Origin: JAAYED01 sp040772225
GTDB lineage: Bacteria > Chloroflexota > Anaerolineae > UBA1429
NCBI GenBank assembly: GCA_040772225.1
Contig: JAXGYO010000002.1
Span: 248,001 to 312,000, forward strand
Length of the DNA stretch: 64,000 nt
Reading direction: 5' to 3'
Below are positions 43,939 to 51,660 of this stretch, piece by piece; position 1 is the stretch's first letter; each line of letters opens with the position of its first letter. Made by a program: the position numbers and the translations under genes. The notes under the pieces are model-generated. The model saw only the letters and a list, made by a program, of their open reading frames with translations, made no database searches and was not told the DNA's origin.

Positions 43939-44709
43939 CTACCAGCTGGTATAACCGCCATCTACGAGAATCAGCTGCCCTGTGATCAGGTCGGCAGCCG
44001 GGGAGAGCAAGAAACGGACAGTGCCCAGGACATCATCCGGTGTACCGAACCGTCCTGCCGGGATTCGGGGCAGATTCTCCTCGATAAAGGCCGGATCTGT
44101 GAACATATCTGTGGTCAGAGGCGTTGAGACAAAGGTTGGCCCGATGGCGTTAACGGCCACACCCAGCGGCCCCAACTCGACGGCAAAGGCCTTGGCCATG
44201 TGAGCGACGCCAGCCTTGGTGATCGCATAGATGGACCGGTCCGGCATCGCGACAGTAGCCAACTGTGAAGCGATGTTTACGATACGCCCTCGGCCTTGCT
44301 TCACCATCTGCCTGGCAACGATCTGTGTGCAGAAAAACGTGCCCTTGAGGTTGATGTCAACCATCAGATCCCACTCGCGCTCTGTATAGTCCAGCACCGA
44401 CTTGCGCACATTGACGCCTGCGCAATCAACCATCCAGTCAATCGCGCCGAAAGCAGCCAGGACCTTCTGAGCCACATCCTCGATGGAACTCACGCTGGTG
44501 ACGTCGATCGGCAGGGCCAGGGCGCGACAACCCGCCTCACGAACGGCCGCTGCCACCGCCTCCGCATCAGCTTGCTTGGTCGCAAGGTCCGCAATGACGA
44601 CGTTCGACCCCGCCTGACCGAGACCAACCGCGATAGCCTGACCGATCCCGCCAGCACCGCCCACAACAATGCCCGTCTGCCCGTCCAGCCTGTAGCTTTT
44701 GTCGTCCAT
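43939..44709 (-). CDS. Short-chain dehydrogenase/reductase
   Basis: A 256-residue classical SDR. GIVVGGAGGIGQAIAVGLG is the nucleotide motif (normally TGxxxGIG; the first Thr is replaced), the catalytic Ser and YAITKAG Tyr/Lys are present (SQLATVAMPDRSIYAITKAG), and a NNAG-like segment is DCAGVN. The C-terminus is SW. The closest families are sugar-alcohol and gluconate dehydrogenases. ATG 44709 has GGAGGTGAT upstream and its own promoter lies at 44752-44780. Confidence 0.88.
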   Translation of the reverse strand: MDDKSYRLDGQTGIVVGGAGGIGQAIAVGLGQAGSNVVIADLATKQADAEAVAAAVREAGCRALALPIDVTSVSSIEDVAQKVLAAFGAIDWMVDCAGVNVRKSVLDYTEREWDLMVDINLKGTFFCTQIVARQMVKQGRGRIVNIASQLATVAMPDRSIYAITKAGVAHMAKAFAVELGPLGVAVNAIGPTFVSTPLTTDMFTDPAFIEENLPRIPAGRFGTPDDVLGTVRFLLSPAADLITGQLILVDGGYTSW

Positions 44710-44751
44710 GCGATCTATCACCTCCGCAGTAGCCTTCACACTGTGGAATTG

Positions 44752-44780
44752 ATATTAGAGCAATAACGCTATCACGTCCA
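44752..44780 (-). promoter_or_regulatory. Promoter of the SDR gene
   Basis: Minus strand TGGACG (44775-44780), 17 nt, TAATAT (44752-44757). Confidence 0.4.
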
Positions 44781-44829
44781 GCCCCGGGGACTATTGCCAG
44801 AGATGTCTTTGCCTCTGCAGAAATCAAGA

Positions 44830-44858
44830 TTGACCCGCTGCGCCATCGCGCGTATCAT
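44830..44858 (+). promoter_or_regulatory. Promoter of the DtxR-like regulator
   Basis: TTGACC (44830-44835), 17 nt, TATCAT (44853-44858). Confidence 0.5.
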
Positions 44859-44921
44859 TAGTGTGTGGTAAAACGCTACTGCTCTGAGGAGCCTGCGCTC
44901 AGCATCTCGCGGAGTCCTATC

Positions 44922-45614
44922 GTGCCGCCCATCGAACGGCCCTCTCCCACAATCGAAGATTATCTCGGCGCAATCTACACACTGGCACGCGACCAGCAGC
45001 CTGTGTATGGCCGGCGCCTGGCAGAGTGGATGGAAGTGTCGCCGCCAACTGTCACGGTTACGATACAGCGAATGGTACGTGATGGCTGGGTGATCATGGA
45101 ACCGGACAAGACCATCCATCTCACAGATGCGGGCCGCGTCGCTGCGGCATCGCTGGTCCGCAGACATATGCTTACCGAGCTGTTGCTGGCACGCGTGCTC
45201 AATGTGCCGTGGTCGCAGGTGCATGCTGAGGCGGACCGCCTCGAGCACGGGTTGTCAGCAGAGACCGCTGCTCGAGTCGCGGCGCTTCTTGATGGCACCT
45301 TTGAGGATGGTACGGTTGCGTGCCCGCATGGCAACCCGCTTCCGGGTCAGGAGGACGAGATCGGACAATCCTTCCCTCTCACAGATGTGCCCCTGGACAG
45401 CGAATATGTACTCTGCCGTGTCCACGAGGAGGCAGAGCGAGACAGTGTAGCGATGGCGCTTCTCGAAGAGCACGGGCTGTTGCCGGGCACCAGGCTGTGG
45501 CTCAGGCCAAACACGACTGAGGATACAGATGGTGCCATTCTACTGGCCGCAAATGGTGTCGACATTTCACTGACGCACAATATCGCGCGGTGTCTGTGGG
45601 TCCGCGAGGCCTGA
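44922..45614 (+). CDS. DtxR/MntR-family metal-dependent regulator
   Basis: A 230-residue regulator. The N-terminal winged helix (TIEDYLGAIYTLARDQQPVYGRRLAEWMEVSPPTVTVTIQRM) matches DtxR/MntR, followed by a dimerisation domain with His and Glu residues (RRHMLTELLLARVL, EADRLEHGLS, CPHGNPLPG) and a C-terminal SH3-like domain (LDSEYVLCRV). In the family a divalent metal drives DNA binding and represses metal uptake. The GTG 44922 start has GGAG upstream; a GTG at 44865 lacks an SD. It is followed 40 nt later by a ROK kinase gene, so the two may share a transcript. No transporter gene is adjacent. Confidence 0.82.
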   Translation: MPPIERPSPTIEDYLGAIYTLARDQQPVYGRRLAEWMEVSPPTVTVTIQRMVRDGWVIMEPDKTIHLTDAGRVAAASLVRRHMLTELLLARVLNVPWSQVHAEADRLEHGLSAETAARVAALLDGTFEDGTVACPHGNPLPGQEDEIGQSFPLTDVPLDSEYVLCRVHEEAERDSVAMALLEEHGLLPGTRLWLRPNTTEDTDGAILLAANGVDISLTHNIARCLWVREA

Positions 45615-45654
45615 CCCTGGGCTTGGCCCTTGGGCAGGGTAGGAGACATACCAG

Positions 45655-46644
45655 ATGAAAGAACAGCAGAATCTGACGGTTGGCGTAGATCTGGGAGCAA
45701 CCAGCCTGTATGCGGCAGTCGTGGACGTAGCGTCAGGTGAGCGACTGGGCGAAGTCAAGGCCAAGTCACGAGCTGAGCTGGGCGCAGATGCCGTCAGTGA
45801 CCGCGTCGTACGAACAATCAAAAAGGCCCTTCTGGCCGCGAACGTTACGCGACAGCACATCATAGGCGTGGGCATCGGTGTACCCGGACCAGTCCTGGCT
45901 GACCAGGGTTTGGTGCTGAGTCTGACCAATATGGGCCCCAGCTGGAGGCATTACCCACTGGCAGCACGGCTCACAGAGAGCCTGGGCATGCGGGTCATCA
46001 TTGACAATGACGTCAACGTAGGAGCCGTGGGCGAGCATCGTTTTGGGGCCGGTCGCGGAACGCAGGACATGATCGCCATGTTCGTGGGCACAGGTCTGGG
46101 CGGCGGGGTGATCCTGAACGGGAAACTCCACACCGGCTTTCGAGGCTCTGCCGGCGAAGTAGGGCACATGATCCTGCACGCCGGCGGTGTGCTGTGCGGT
46201 TGTGGTGAGAGGGGACACGCTGAAGCCTACGCCAGCCGGACAGGGATTGAAAAGGCCATCTTTGCAGCGATTGAGGCCGGTGAAGCATCGGTCATTCCGG
46301 ATCTGCTCAAGGAACGGGGCCGCACCAGCCTGGTTTCTGCTATTCTCGAGGAGGCCTATGAGCAAGGCGACCCGGTCACCGTGCGCGCGATCGAACAGGC
46401 TCAAACATACCTCGGGCTCCTGATCGCCAGCTGTGTGAACTTGCTGGACCCTGAGGCGGTGGTTATCGGCGGAGGCGTCGTAGAGCGAATGGGCGAAGCC
46501 TACCTCAGCCTCGCGCGCGAGATCGCCTATCAGCATTTCCTGAACAAGAACGACATGGAGCGCGTGCGGATCGTAACCGCTGAGCTGGGCGATGCCTCGG
46601 GCGCAGTTGGCGCCGCTGTCCTGGCCCACCAGCGGCTGAGCTGA
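45655..46644 (+). CDS. ROK-family sugar kinase (glucokinase-like)
   Basis: A 329-residue ROK kinase. Phosphate motifs are GVDLGATSLYAAVVD (about 10-24), the catalytic IIDNDVNVGAVGEH (D119) and GTGLGGGVILNGKLHTGFRGSAGEVGHM. The zinc motif, usually CxCGxxGCxE, reads CGCGERGHAE (181-190), with His in place of the third Cys. That site still offers C181, C183, H188 and H171. Substrate is probably glucose or another hexose. GAGACATACC precedes the ATG. It converges on the recombinase gene with 15 nt between. Confidence 0.88.
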   Translation: MKEQQNLTVGVDLGATSLYAAVVDVASGERLGEVKAKSRAELGADAVSDRVVRTIKKALLAANVTRQHIIGVGIGVPGPVLADQGLVLSLTNMGPSWRHYPLAARLTESLGMRVIIDNDVNVGAVGEHRFGAGRGTQDMIAMFVGTGLGGGVILNGKLHTGFRGSAGEVGHMILHAGGVLCGCGERGHAEAYASRTGIEKAIFAAIEAGEASVIPDLLKERGRTSLVSAILEEAYEQGDPVTVRAIEQAQTYLGLLIASCVNLLDPEAVVIGGGVVERMGEAYLSLAREIAYQHFLNKNDMERVRIVTAELGDASGAVGAAVLAHQRLS

Positions 46645-46659
46645 CCGCGTTCAGCGTCG

Positions 46660-47793
46660 CTACGCCTCCAGCCCTGAATCGCTATCGGGTGATGTCAGCG
46701 CCGCATCATCGTCATCGGAGGGATGCCGCCGGTGGGCCTTGCTTGGCGCCAGTCCGTAGGTACCGACCATATCCTCAAGCATCTTTTCATCGGTCTCAAA
46801 GGCATAGACAATGCGTGTCGTGTCGGGATGCTGATGCCCAAGCAGGGTAGCAACCCATTCCAGCGGCATACCCTCGTCCAGCAAATCTTGAGCGCGGCGG
46901 TGCCGCAGCGAGTGTGGCGACGTATTGTCATAAAGTCCTTCTGCTCGCGCCGCCTGCTTGACCAGGTGCCAGGCGTGTGCCGGCGTGATCGAGGTTCCGG
47001 CATCTCGACCGTGTGATGCAAAGAGCGGCGCGTACACAGAGTCCGTTCGCTCCGCCACATAGTCGCGTATTAACCTGCGCGACTCGTCAGACAGGAACAC
47101 GGTACGCGGCTTGCCGTTCTTTGTGGCGGTCAGTCGCAAACGGCTGAGGCGGCCATCCAGCACATCCTCCCTCGTCAGGGCCAGAGCCTCGCTGATGCGC
47201 ATCCCGGTGTCATAGAGCGTCGCCATGAGAGCCCTGTTTCTCAACAACGCCAGGCGGCGCGATCCCTGCTTTTCAGGCAGCGGCTGCCTCATGTAGTGTG
47301 TCAAGACACGCGTTGCCTGTGGATCGGTACGGCGTTGCCGGTAGCCCTGGCGTCGCTGTCCGCGTCCCTGATCGATACGCCTGCGCATCCGGTCATAGGA
47401 GACGCCCTCGGGGAGGAGCTCGTGCAGGTCGAGCCAGTTCATTAGCCGGCGAGCAGCGACCAGGTAGGTGCGGGAGGTACGCGTGCTTTCGGAGGCTGCC
47501 GTCTGTGCGGGCTGTCGAGGATCTGGATATGCCTCCCGCAGCCAACGGTCCAGTCCATAGAGTGTGTCCTCGCGGATGCTCTCCAGAGGGCAGGGGGAGA
47601 GCGCATCGGCGGCCACGTCATCGCCCACAACGAGATGCAGGTATCGTATCAGCGCATTCAGTCCGTGGCGGTAGGTCTCTTTGGTGAGTTCCGACAGATC
47701 CAAATCATCGAGCATCCGCTCTGCAGCGTCGTTGACCGTGCGAATCCTGGAGAGGTCCCTGTCTGAGTAGGGGGAGTGATCCTGGCTGTCCAC
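46660..47793 (-). CDS. Tyrosine site-specific recombinase
   Basis: A 377-residue tyrosine recombinase. The N-terminal core-binding domain runs to about residue 170. The C-terminal catalytic domain has a complete set: R199 in YDTGMRISEAL, K225 in ATKNGKPR, H294 and R297 in SPHSLRHRR, H320 in LLGHQHP and Y330 in TRIVYAF. It is longer than XerC/D (about 300), so phage or plasmid-type integrase or a resolvase-like enzyme is possible. GTG 47793 follows AAGGAG. No integrated element or second attachment site is visible. A lox-like palindrome lies just upstream in its promoter. Confidence 0.88.
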   Translation of the reverse strand: MDSQDHSPYSDRDLSRIRTVNDAAERMLDDLDLSELTKETYRHGLNALIRYLHLVVGDDVAADALSPCPLESIREDTLYGLDRWLREAYPDPRQPAQTAASESTRTSRTYLVAARRLMNWLDLHELLPEGVSYDRMRRRIDQGRGQRRQGYRQRRTDPQATRVLTHYMRQPLPEKQGSRRLALLRNRALMATLYDTGMRISEALALTREDVLDGRLSRLRLTATKNGKPRTVFLSDESRRLIRDYVAERTDSVYAPLFASHGRDAGTSITPAHAWHLVKQAARAEGLYDNTSPHSLRHRRAQDLLDEGMPLEWVATLLGHQHPDTTRIVYAFETDEKMLEDMVGTYGLAPSKAHRRHPSDDDDAALTSPDSDSGLEA

Positions 47794-47818
47794 AGTGAGA
47801 CTCCTTTGGCAGATGGAG

Positions 47819-47852
47819 AATATATGATTTAATTTTGAATAAATCATATATT
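47819..47852. repeat. 34-bp lox-like palindrome (13-8-13) at the recombinase promoter
   Basis: Two perfect 13-bp arms AATATATGATTTA (47819-47831) and TAAATCATATATT (47840-47852) flank an 8-bp asymmetric spacer ATTTTGAA. This is the same architecture as loxP and FRT, the form bound by tyrosine recombinases. It begins about 25 nt upstream of the recombinase GTG. The right arm contains the -10 box of the promoter, so binding there would also repress the gene. It could equally be a plain operator. Confidence 0.75.
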
Positions 47853-47871
47853 ATTGGGGTGTACTTGTCAA
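47843..47871 (-). promoter_or_regulatory. Consensus promoter of the recombinase gene
   Basis: Minus strand TTGACA (47866-47871), 17 nt, TATGAT (47843-47848). The -10 box lies inside the right arm of the palindrome and the likely transcription start lies in its spacer. Confidence 0.7.
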
Positions 47872-48355
47872 GCCCTCCAGGCCTGTAATGTGCCGCGAAT
47901 CCCCCCCACCGGGAGCTTTCCGCGGACCGGCGCCAGGTTCCCGTCCGTTACGCGATGCGCACCAGTGGTTGTGTCCGCTGAAGGAATGATGCCCAGCTAT
48001 CGCGATGAGCAACGACGAGATGATGGCGCGAACGTTTCGCGTCGCGCCGAACGCGTCGAATGCTCCCGGCACTCAGGCCGATTCGCACCCCACCGGTGCG
48101 CCGCTTCCGACATGACGTCGTGGCCCGCGGTGCCGCGGTTGCTTTGGCCGTCTATCTCTGTCAATCGCGAGAGCGGCGACACGGCGCGCGCCCCCAACGG
48201 CCATTTCACCCGCTGCTGAGATGGCGTACACCTGCCGCACGTCAGAGCGGCAAATACAAGGACGCAGACCCCGCAGGAACGCAGGATCTGCGGCCGTAAA
48301 GTTATGTCGATACACCTGCGCCCCGAGCCCACAGCCCAGAAAGCGCCACTCTATT
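47872..48355. other. About 480 nt with no gene seen
   Basis: Frames are open on both strands because the DNA is GC-rich, but I recognise no family in them and none has a good SD. One small hairpin (CCGCAG...CTGCGG near 48280) is present. The stretch separates the recombinase promoter from the 3' end of the response-regulator gene. Confidence 0.5.
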
Positions 48356-48937
48356 CTATTGGCCCGCTTCAAACGTCAGCACAATCGCTTGAGCGATCTC
48401 TTTCATCGACTTGCGCGTATTCATCGACATCTTCTGGATGCGACGAAACGCCGCCGCCTCTGTAAGCCCTTGCGCGTCCATCAGAATCCCCTTGGCACGG
48501 TCGACGAGCTTGCGCGTCTCGAGCTGGTCTTCGAGGTTGTCGACATCCTTCTCGAGCTCACGGAACTCGAGGAAACGGGCCATGGCAATCTCTATGGCAG
48601 GCGCCAGATTGGCCTCCTGAACCGGCTTGACCAGGTAGCCCACCACCCCCGCCTCCCGGGCATGTTGGATCAAGTCGCGGTCACTGTAAGCCGTCAGCAG
48701 CACCACCGGAGCGATACGCTCCTCGGTCAGTAACTTGGCAGCATCGATACCATTCATGTCAGGCATCTTGATGTCCATCAACACCACGTCCGGACGCAGC
48801 TCTCTCGCCAGATTGACAGCGCTCTTGCCGTCACCGGCCTCCCCCACCACAAGATAGCCCAGATTCTGGAGCATCTCGCGAAGGTCCATGCAAAATACCG
48901 ACGAGTCGTCAGCGATCACTACCCTAGTGCGTTCCAA
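48356..48937 (-). CDS. ANTAR-domain response regulator (PdtaR-like)
   Basis: A 193-residue two-domain regulator. The receiver domain has D10/D11, the phospho-acceptor D55 in VVLMDIKMPD, T82 and K104 (YLVKPV). A helical linker leads to an ANTAR RNA-binding domain (about 125-190: LETRKLVDRAKGILMDAQGLTEAAAFRRIQ). Family members bind paired hexaloop hairpins in leaders and prevent transcription termination. TTG at 48937 is the apparent start. It is 14 nt after the histidine kinase, so kinase and regulator are a cognate pair. No target hairpin pair was found in the window. Confidence 0.92.
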   Translation of the reverse strand: MERTRVVIADDSSVFCMDLREMLQNLGYLVVGEAGDGKSAVNLARELRPDVVLMDIKMPDMNGIDAAKLLTEERIAPVVLLTAYSDRDLIQHAREAGVVGYLVKPVQEANLAPAIEIAMARFLEFRELEKDVDNLEDQLETRKLVDRAKGILMDAQGLTEAAAFRRIQKMSMNTRKSMKEIAQAIVLTFEAGQ

Positions 48938-48951
48938 AGTACACCCCCGCT

Positions 48952-50415
48952 TTACTTGTCAAAGGTGACGGTGGCACAGGTGCCATCACCGTCGCTCATA
49001 AGCGCAAACTGACCGCGCAGGTCCCGCTGGACCATATTTCGTACCAATTGTAGCCCAAGATGGGCATCCCTGGCTAGTTCGAAATCGTCACCCAACCCGC
49101 TACCGTTGTCCTTGACCACCATATTGACACTGGCTCCCGTATCTACCAACTCGACTGCGATGTGTCCCTCGGGCCGACCTTCCATCCCATGTTCGATGGC
49201 ATTCTGGACCAACTCATTGATGATCAAGGCGCTCTGGGTGGCCCGTTCGGCCCGCAGCCAGATATCAGGGCCGGTCAGGCTCAGTGTGATACCTCTGTCT
49301 CTGGGAAGGAGGCTCTGCTGCACCTGTGTGACAATACGCCCTGCGACGTCCCTCAGATTAATGGTCGTCCCCTGCCCCTGTTGTGACAGGAATTCGTGCA
49401 CCACGGCAACACTGAGAACGCGCTGAATACTGTCGTCAAGTGCCTGCCGCGTCTCGGCCTGCGTCGCCCTCCGCGATTCCATGCGCATGATGCTGGCGAC
49501 CACCTGAAGGTTGTTCTTGACCCGGTGATGCACCTCGCGCACGATGCTCATCTGGCTCTCCAACTCCTGTTGGGCTCTTACGGCCTCGGTGGCATCGTGG
49601 ATCAGGATGAACACGCCGCGCTGCCTGGCCGCGTCAGCCGCACCCGGCTTGTGCATGATGAGCGCCCGCAACGGCTGGGCCGGCGCAGTAATGGGCACTA
49701 CTTTGCGAATGTAAAGTCGTCCATCCTGCTCTACAGAACGCTCAAAAGCGCGATTCTCAGCGATTGCCTTCTGCGCCATCTGATAGTCGATCGTGTCGAT
49801 ATCACTGATCGACCGGTTTATCAGGCTATCGCGGTAGCCGAGACGACGATAGAGTTCGGCGCATATACCACTCATGTAACGGATATACGCCTCAGCATCC
49901 ACATACATGATACCATCATGCTCACGAAATGGCGTAAGATCCTCCGCACCAGCCATTCGGCCGTGCAATACCATCCACATGAACTCGAGCTGAGCTCGCT
50001 GATACGCGCGTGCACGCCTCTTGTGACGCTCATAGGCCAACCAGTAGGCGTCTGACGCCAACATCGCGATAAGCTGCCCCTCACGGTTGTGCACAGGAAG
50101 GATCACTCGAGCCACGTTGGCACCGCGCACCTGCAAAGACTTTAGTCTGTGCGTGCGCAATCGCATGTCGCTAAACCCGTCGAGAACCGAGACATGCTCG
50201 ACCTGGCCCAAAAGGTCCTCCGGGTACAGCGTGGCGGATGACCTTGGCCTGGCCTGCGCCTCCACCGTGACCAAACCGGTACTGTTCAGCGTATAGAGAA
50301 GCAGATCGGCACGCGCCACATCGGCCGCTATCGGAAGATCGAGATTGATCTTGTGCAGCAGTGCCCTGTCGTCTGCCTGCAATCGTTCCCTGGTGAGAAT
50401 TCGACTCTTTTCCAT
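48952..50415 (-). CDS. HisKA_2-type sensor histidine kinase (PdtaS-like)
   Basis: A 487-residue kinase. The N-terminus (about 1-130) is GAF-like (H_kinase_N), then a PAS region (about 160-280). The HisKA_2 dimerisation segment holds H296/H297 in REVHHRVKNNLQVVASIM, followed by a HATPase_c domain with NELVQNAIEHG (N box) and KDNGSGLG. There are no membrane helices, so it senses an internal signal, as in mycobacterial PdtaS. The ATG at 50415 lies 9 nt from TATAAT (50425-50430), suggesting a leaderless message; upstream frame residues are not family-like. Confidence 0.9.
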   Translation of the reverse strand: MEKSRILTRERLQADDRALLHKINLDLPIAADVARADLLLYTLNSTGLVTVEAQARPRSSATLYPEDLLGQVEHVSVLDGFSDMRLRTHRLKSLQVRGANVARVILPVHNREGQLIAMLASDAYWLAYERHKRRARAYQRAQLEFMWMVLHGRMAGAEDLTPFREHDGIMYVDAEAYIRYMSGICAELYRRLGYRDSLINRSISDIDTIDYQMAQKAIAENRAFERSVEQDGRLYIRKVVPITAPAQPLRALIMHKPGAADAARQRGVFILIHDATEAVRAQQELESQMSIVREVHHRVKNNLQVVASIMRMESRRATQAETRQALDDSIQRVLSVAVVHEFLSQQGQGTTINLRDVAGRIVTQVQQSLLPRDRGITLSLTGPDIWLRAERATQSALIINELVQNAIEHGMEGRPEGHIAVELVDTGASVNMVVKDNGSGLGDDFELARDAHLGLQLVRNMVQRDLRGQFALMSDGDGTCATVTFDK

Positions 50416-50424
50416 AACTTCACA

Positions 50425-50433
50425 ATTATAGCA
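50425..50433 (-). promoter_or_regulatory. Extended -10 of the PdtaS-like gene
   Basis: Minus strand TGCTATAAT; the TG at the left makes an extended -10, and no good -35 is evident. The start of transcription would be at or within a few bases of the ATG. Confidence 0.4.
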
Positions 50434-50617
50434 CAGTCCATCAGGCGGGATACATTTTGTCTCGCGTATAGATTCAGTATGTGCCGTAAGAGACGGACTG
50501 CCCGCCCCCGCCCCCACGCTTCTCACTTGCCGGCAGACTACTATGGTAACACTACGGACAAACGTTATGTCTAGTCTGCAGTTAAGCATTCGGTCGATGT
50601 CCCGAGGCCTCCCCAAA

Positions 50618-50645
50618 TTGCGGTTCTGCTCGCCGCGCGTATAAT
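50618..50645 (+). promoter_or_regulatory. Promoter of the DUF368 gene
   Basis: TTGCGG (50618-50623), 16 nt, TATAAT (50640-50645). The gene starts at 50720 behind GAGG. Confidence 0.45.
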
Positions 50646-50719
50646 GGCCCGAGGGGTCTGCCTGATCTCGGCAATTCCTGTGTAACCGACTGGCCATTGT
50701 ACGGTATGAGTGAGGTGGT

Positions 50720-51583
50720 ATGCGCTATATTGTTCTCGTTCTCAAGGGGATGGTTTACGGTACAACGCACGTCCTGCCAGGCATCGGCGGGGGAATCGTC
50801 ATGCTCCTGCTTGGCGTGTATGAAGAGTTTGTCGAAGCCGTCGGAAACTTGTTCGTTCGGCGTGACCGCTGGCGCCAGTATCTGAGCTTTCTGGTACCGC
50901 TGGGCATCGGCATGGTACTGGGTATCGTTGTGGCGGCGGTGCTGGTAGAAGGCCTTCTGGAGCGACACCCCACCGCTAGCATGCTTTTCTTTATGGGACT
51001 GCTGCTCGGCACCATACCCACTGTTCTCCGTCTGCATCAAGACATGCGGGCCACCCCCGGGCGCATCGGCGCGCTGCTTATTGGGGGCGCGCTGGTCGTC
51101 GCAATTCGCGCGCTCGGCCCGCTCCTCACCGGGAAGAGCACTGCCTATACGCTCAACACAGTGCCCGAGGTCGCCCACAACGCCCTGATGAGCTTTCTCG
51201 CCGGGGGGGCCAGCGTGACCCCCGGATTGGATGGCTCCTACGTGCTGATGCTCGGGGGAACGTACCCCGCTGTACTGGAGGCCGTGGCCAACTTGAGGCA
51301 TATGCAATTCCACTGGCCGGCCCTCCTCTCTACGGTGATCTTTGCCCCCCTGGGCATTCTCATCTTTGCCAAGCTGATTGACTCGCTCATCAAGAAGCGG
51401 CCCTCCGCTGCCTACTATGCCGTTCTCGGCATGGTTCTGGGATCCATCTATGGTCTGTGGCCTCAGCCGCCCATTGAAGGCTCACCCATCCTGTTGATCC
51501 TGAGTTTTGTGGCCGGTGCAGCGGTGGCCGTTATGCTGGGACGCGTGTCAACAGACCCCGGATTTGATAGCCAGGCTATCTAG
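50720..51583 (+). CDS. DUF368 membrane protein (PopT-type polyprenyl-phosphate transporter family)
   Basis: A 287-residue polytopic membrane protein. The N-terminal GMVYGTTHVLPGIGGGIVMLLLGVYEE and the mid-protein SFLAGGASVTPGLDGSYVLMLGGTY are the paired repeats of DUF368. Members, called PopT in recent work, help flip undecaprenyl phosphate back across the membrane. About eight helices are visible. It stands downstream of its own promoter, divergent from the PdtaS-like gene. With the VTT/DedA-like protein near 0.5 kb, the window encodes relatives of two polyprenyl-phosphate transporter families. Confidence 0.88.
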   Translation: MRYIVLVLKGMVYGTTHVLPGIGGGIVMLLLGVYEEFVEAVGNLFVRRDRWRQYLSFLVPLGIGMVLGIVVAAVLVEGLLERHPTASMLFFMGLLLGTIPTVLRLHQDMRATPGRIGALLIGGALVVAIRALGPLLTGKSTAYTLNTVPEVAHNALMSFLAGGASVTPGLDGSYVLMLGGTYPAVLEAVANLRHMQFHWPALLSTVIFAPLGILIFAKLIDSLIKKRPSAAYYAVLGMVLGSIYGLWPQPPIEGSPILLILSFVAGAAVAVMLGRVSTDPGFDSQAI

Positions 51584-51660
51584 ATCTGCCGCAGGCGCCT
51601 TAGTCGAAACGGATGGACAACATCCCAAACGCGAAACACTCTCTACCGAGGAGGTGATCT

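Noticed and set aside
47851..48372. Several short open frames upstream of the recombinase
   Set aside because: Frames on both strands overlap each other, lack SD sites and show no family features.
50416..50697. N-terminal extension of the PdtaS-like kinase
   Set aside because: The extra 94 residues are not kinase-like and span the kinase's own -10 box and the DUF368 promoter.
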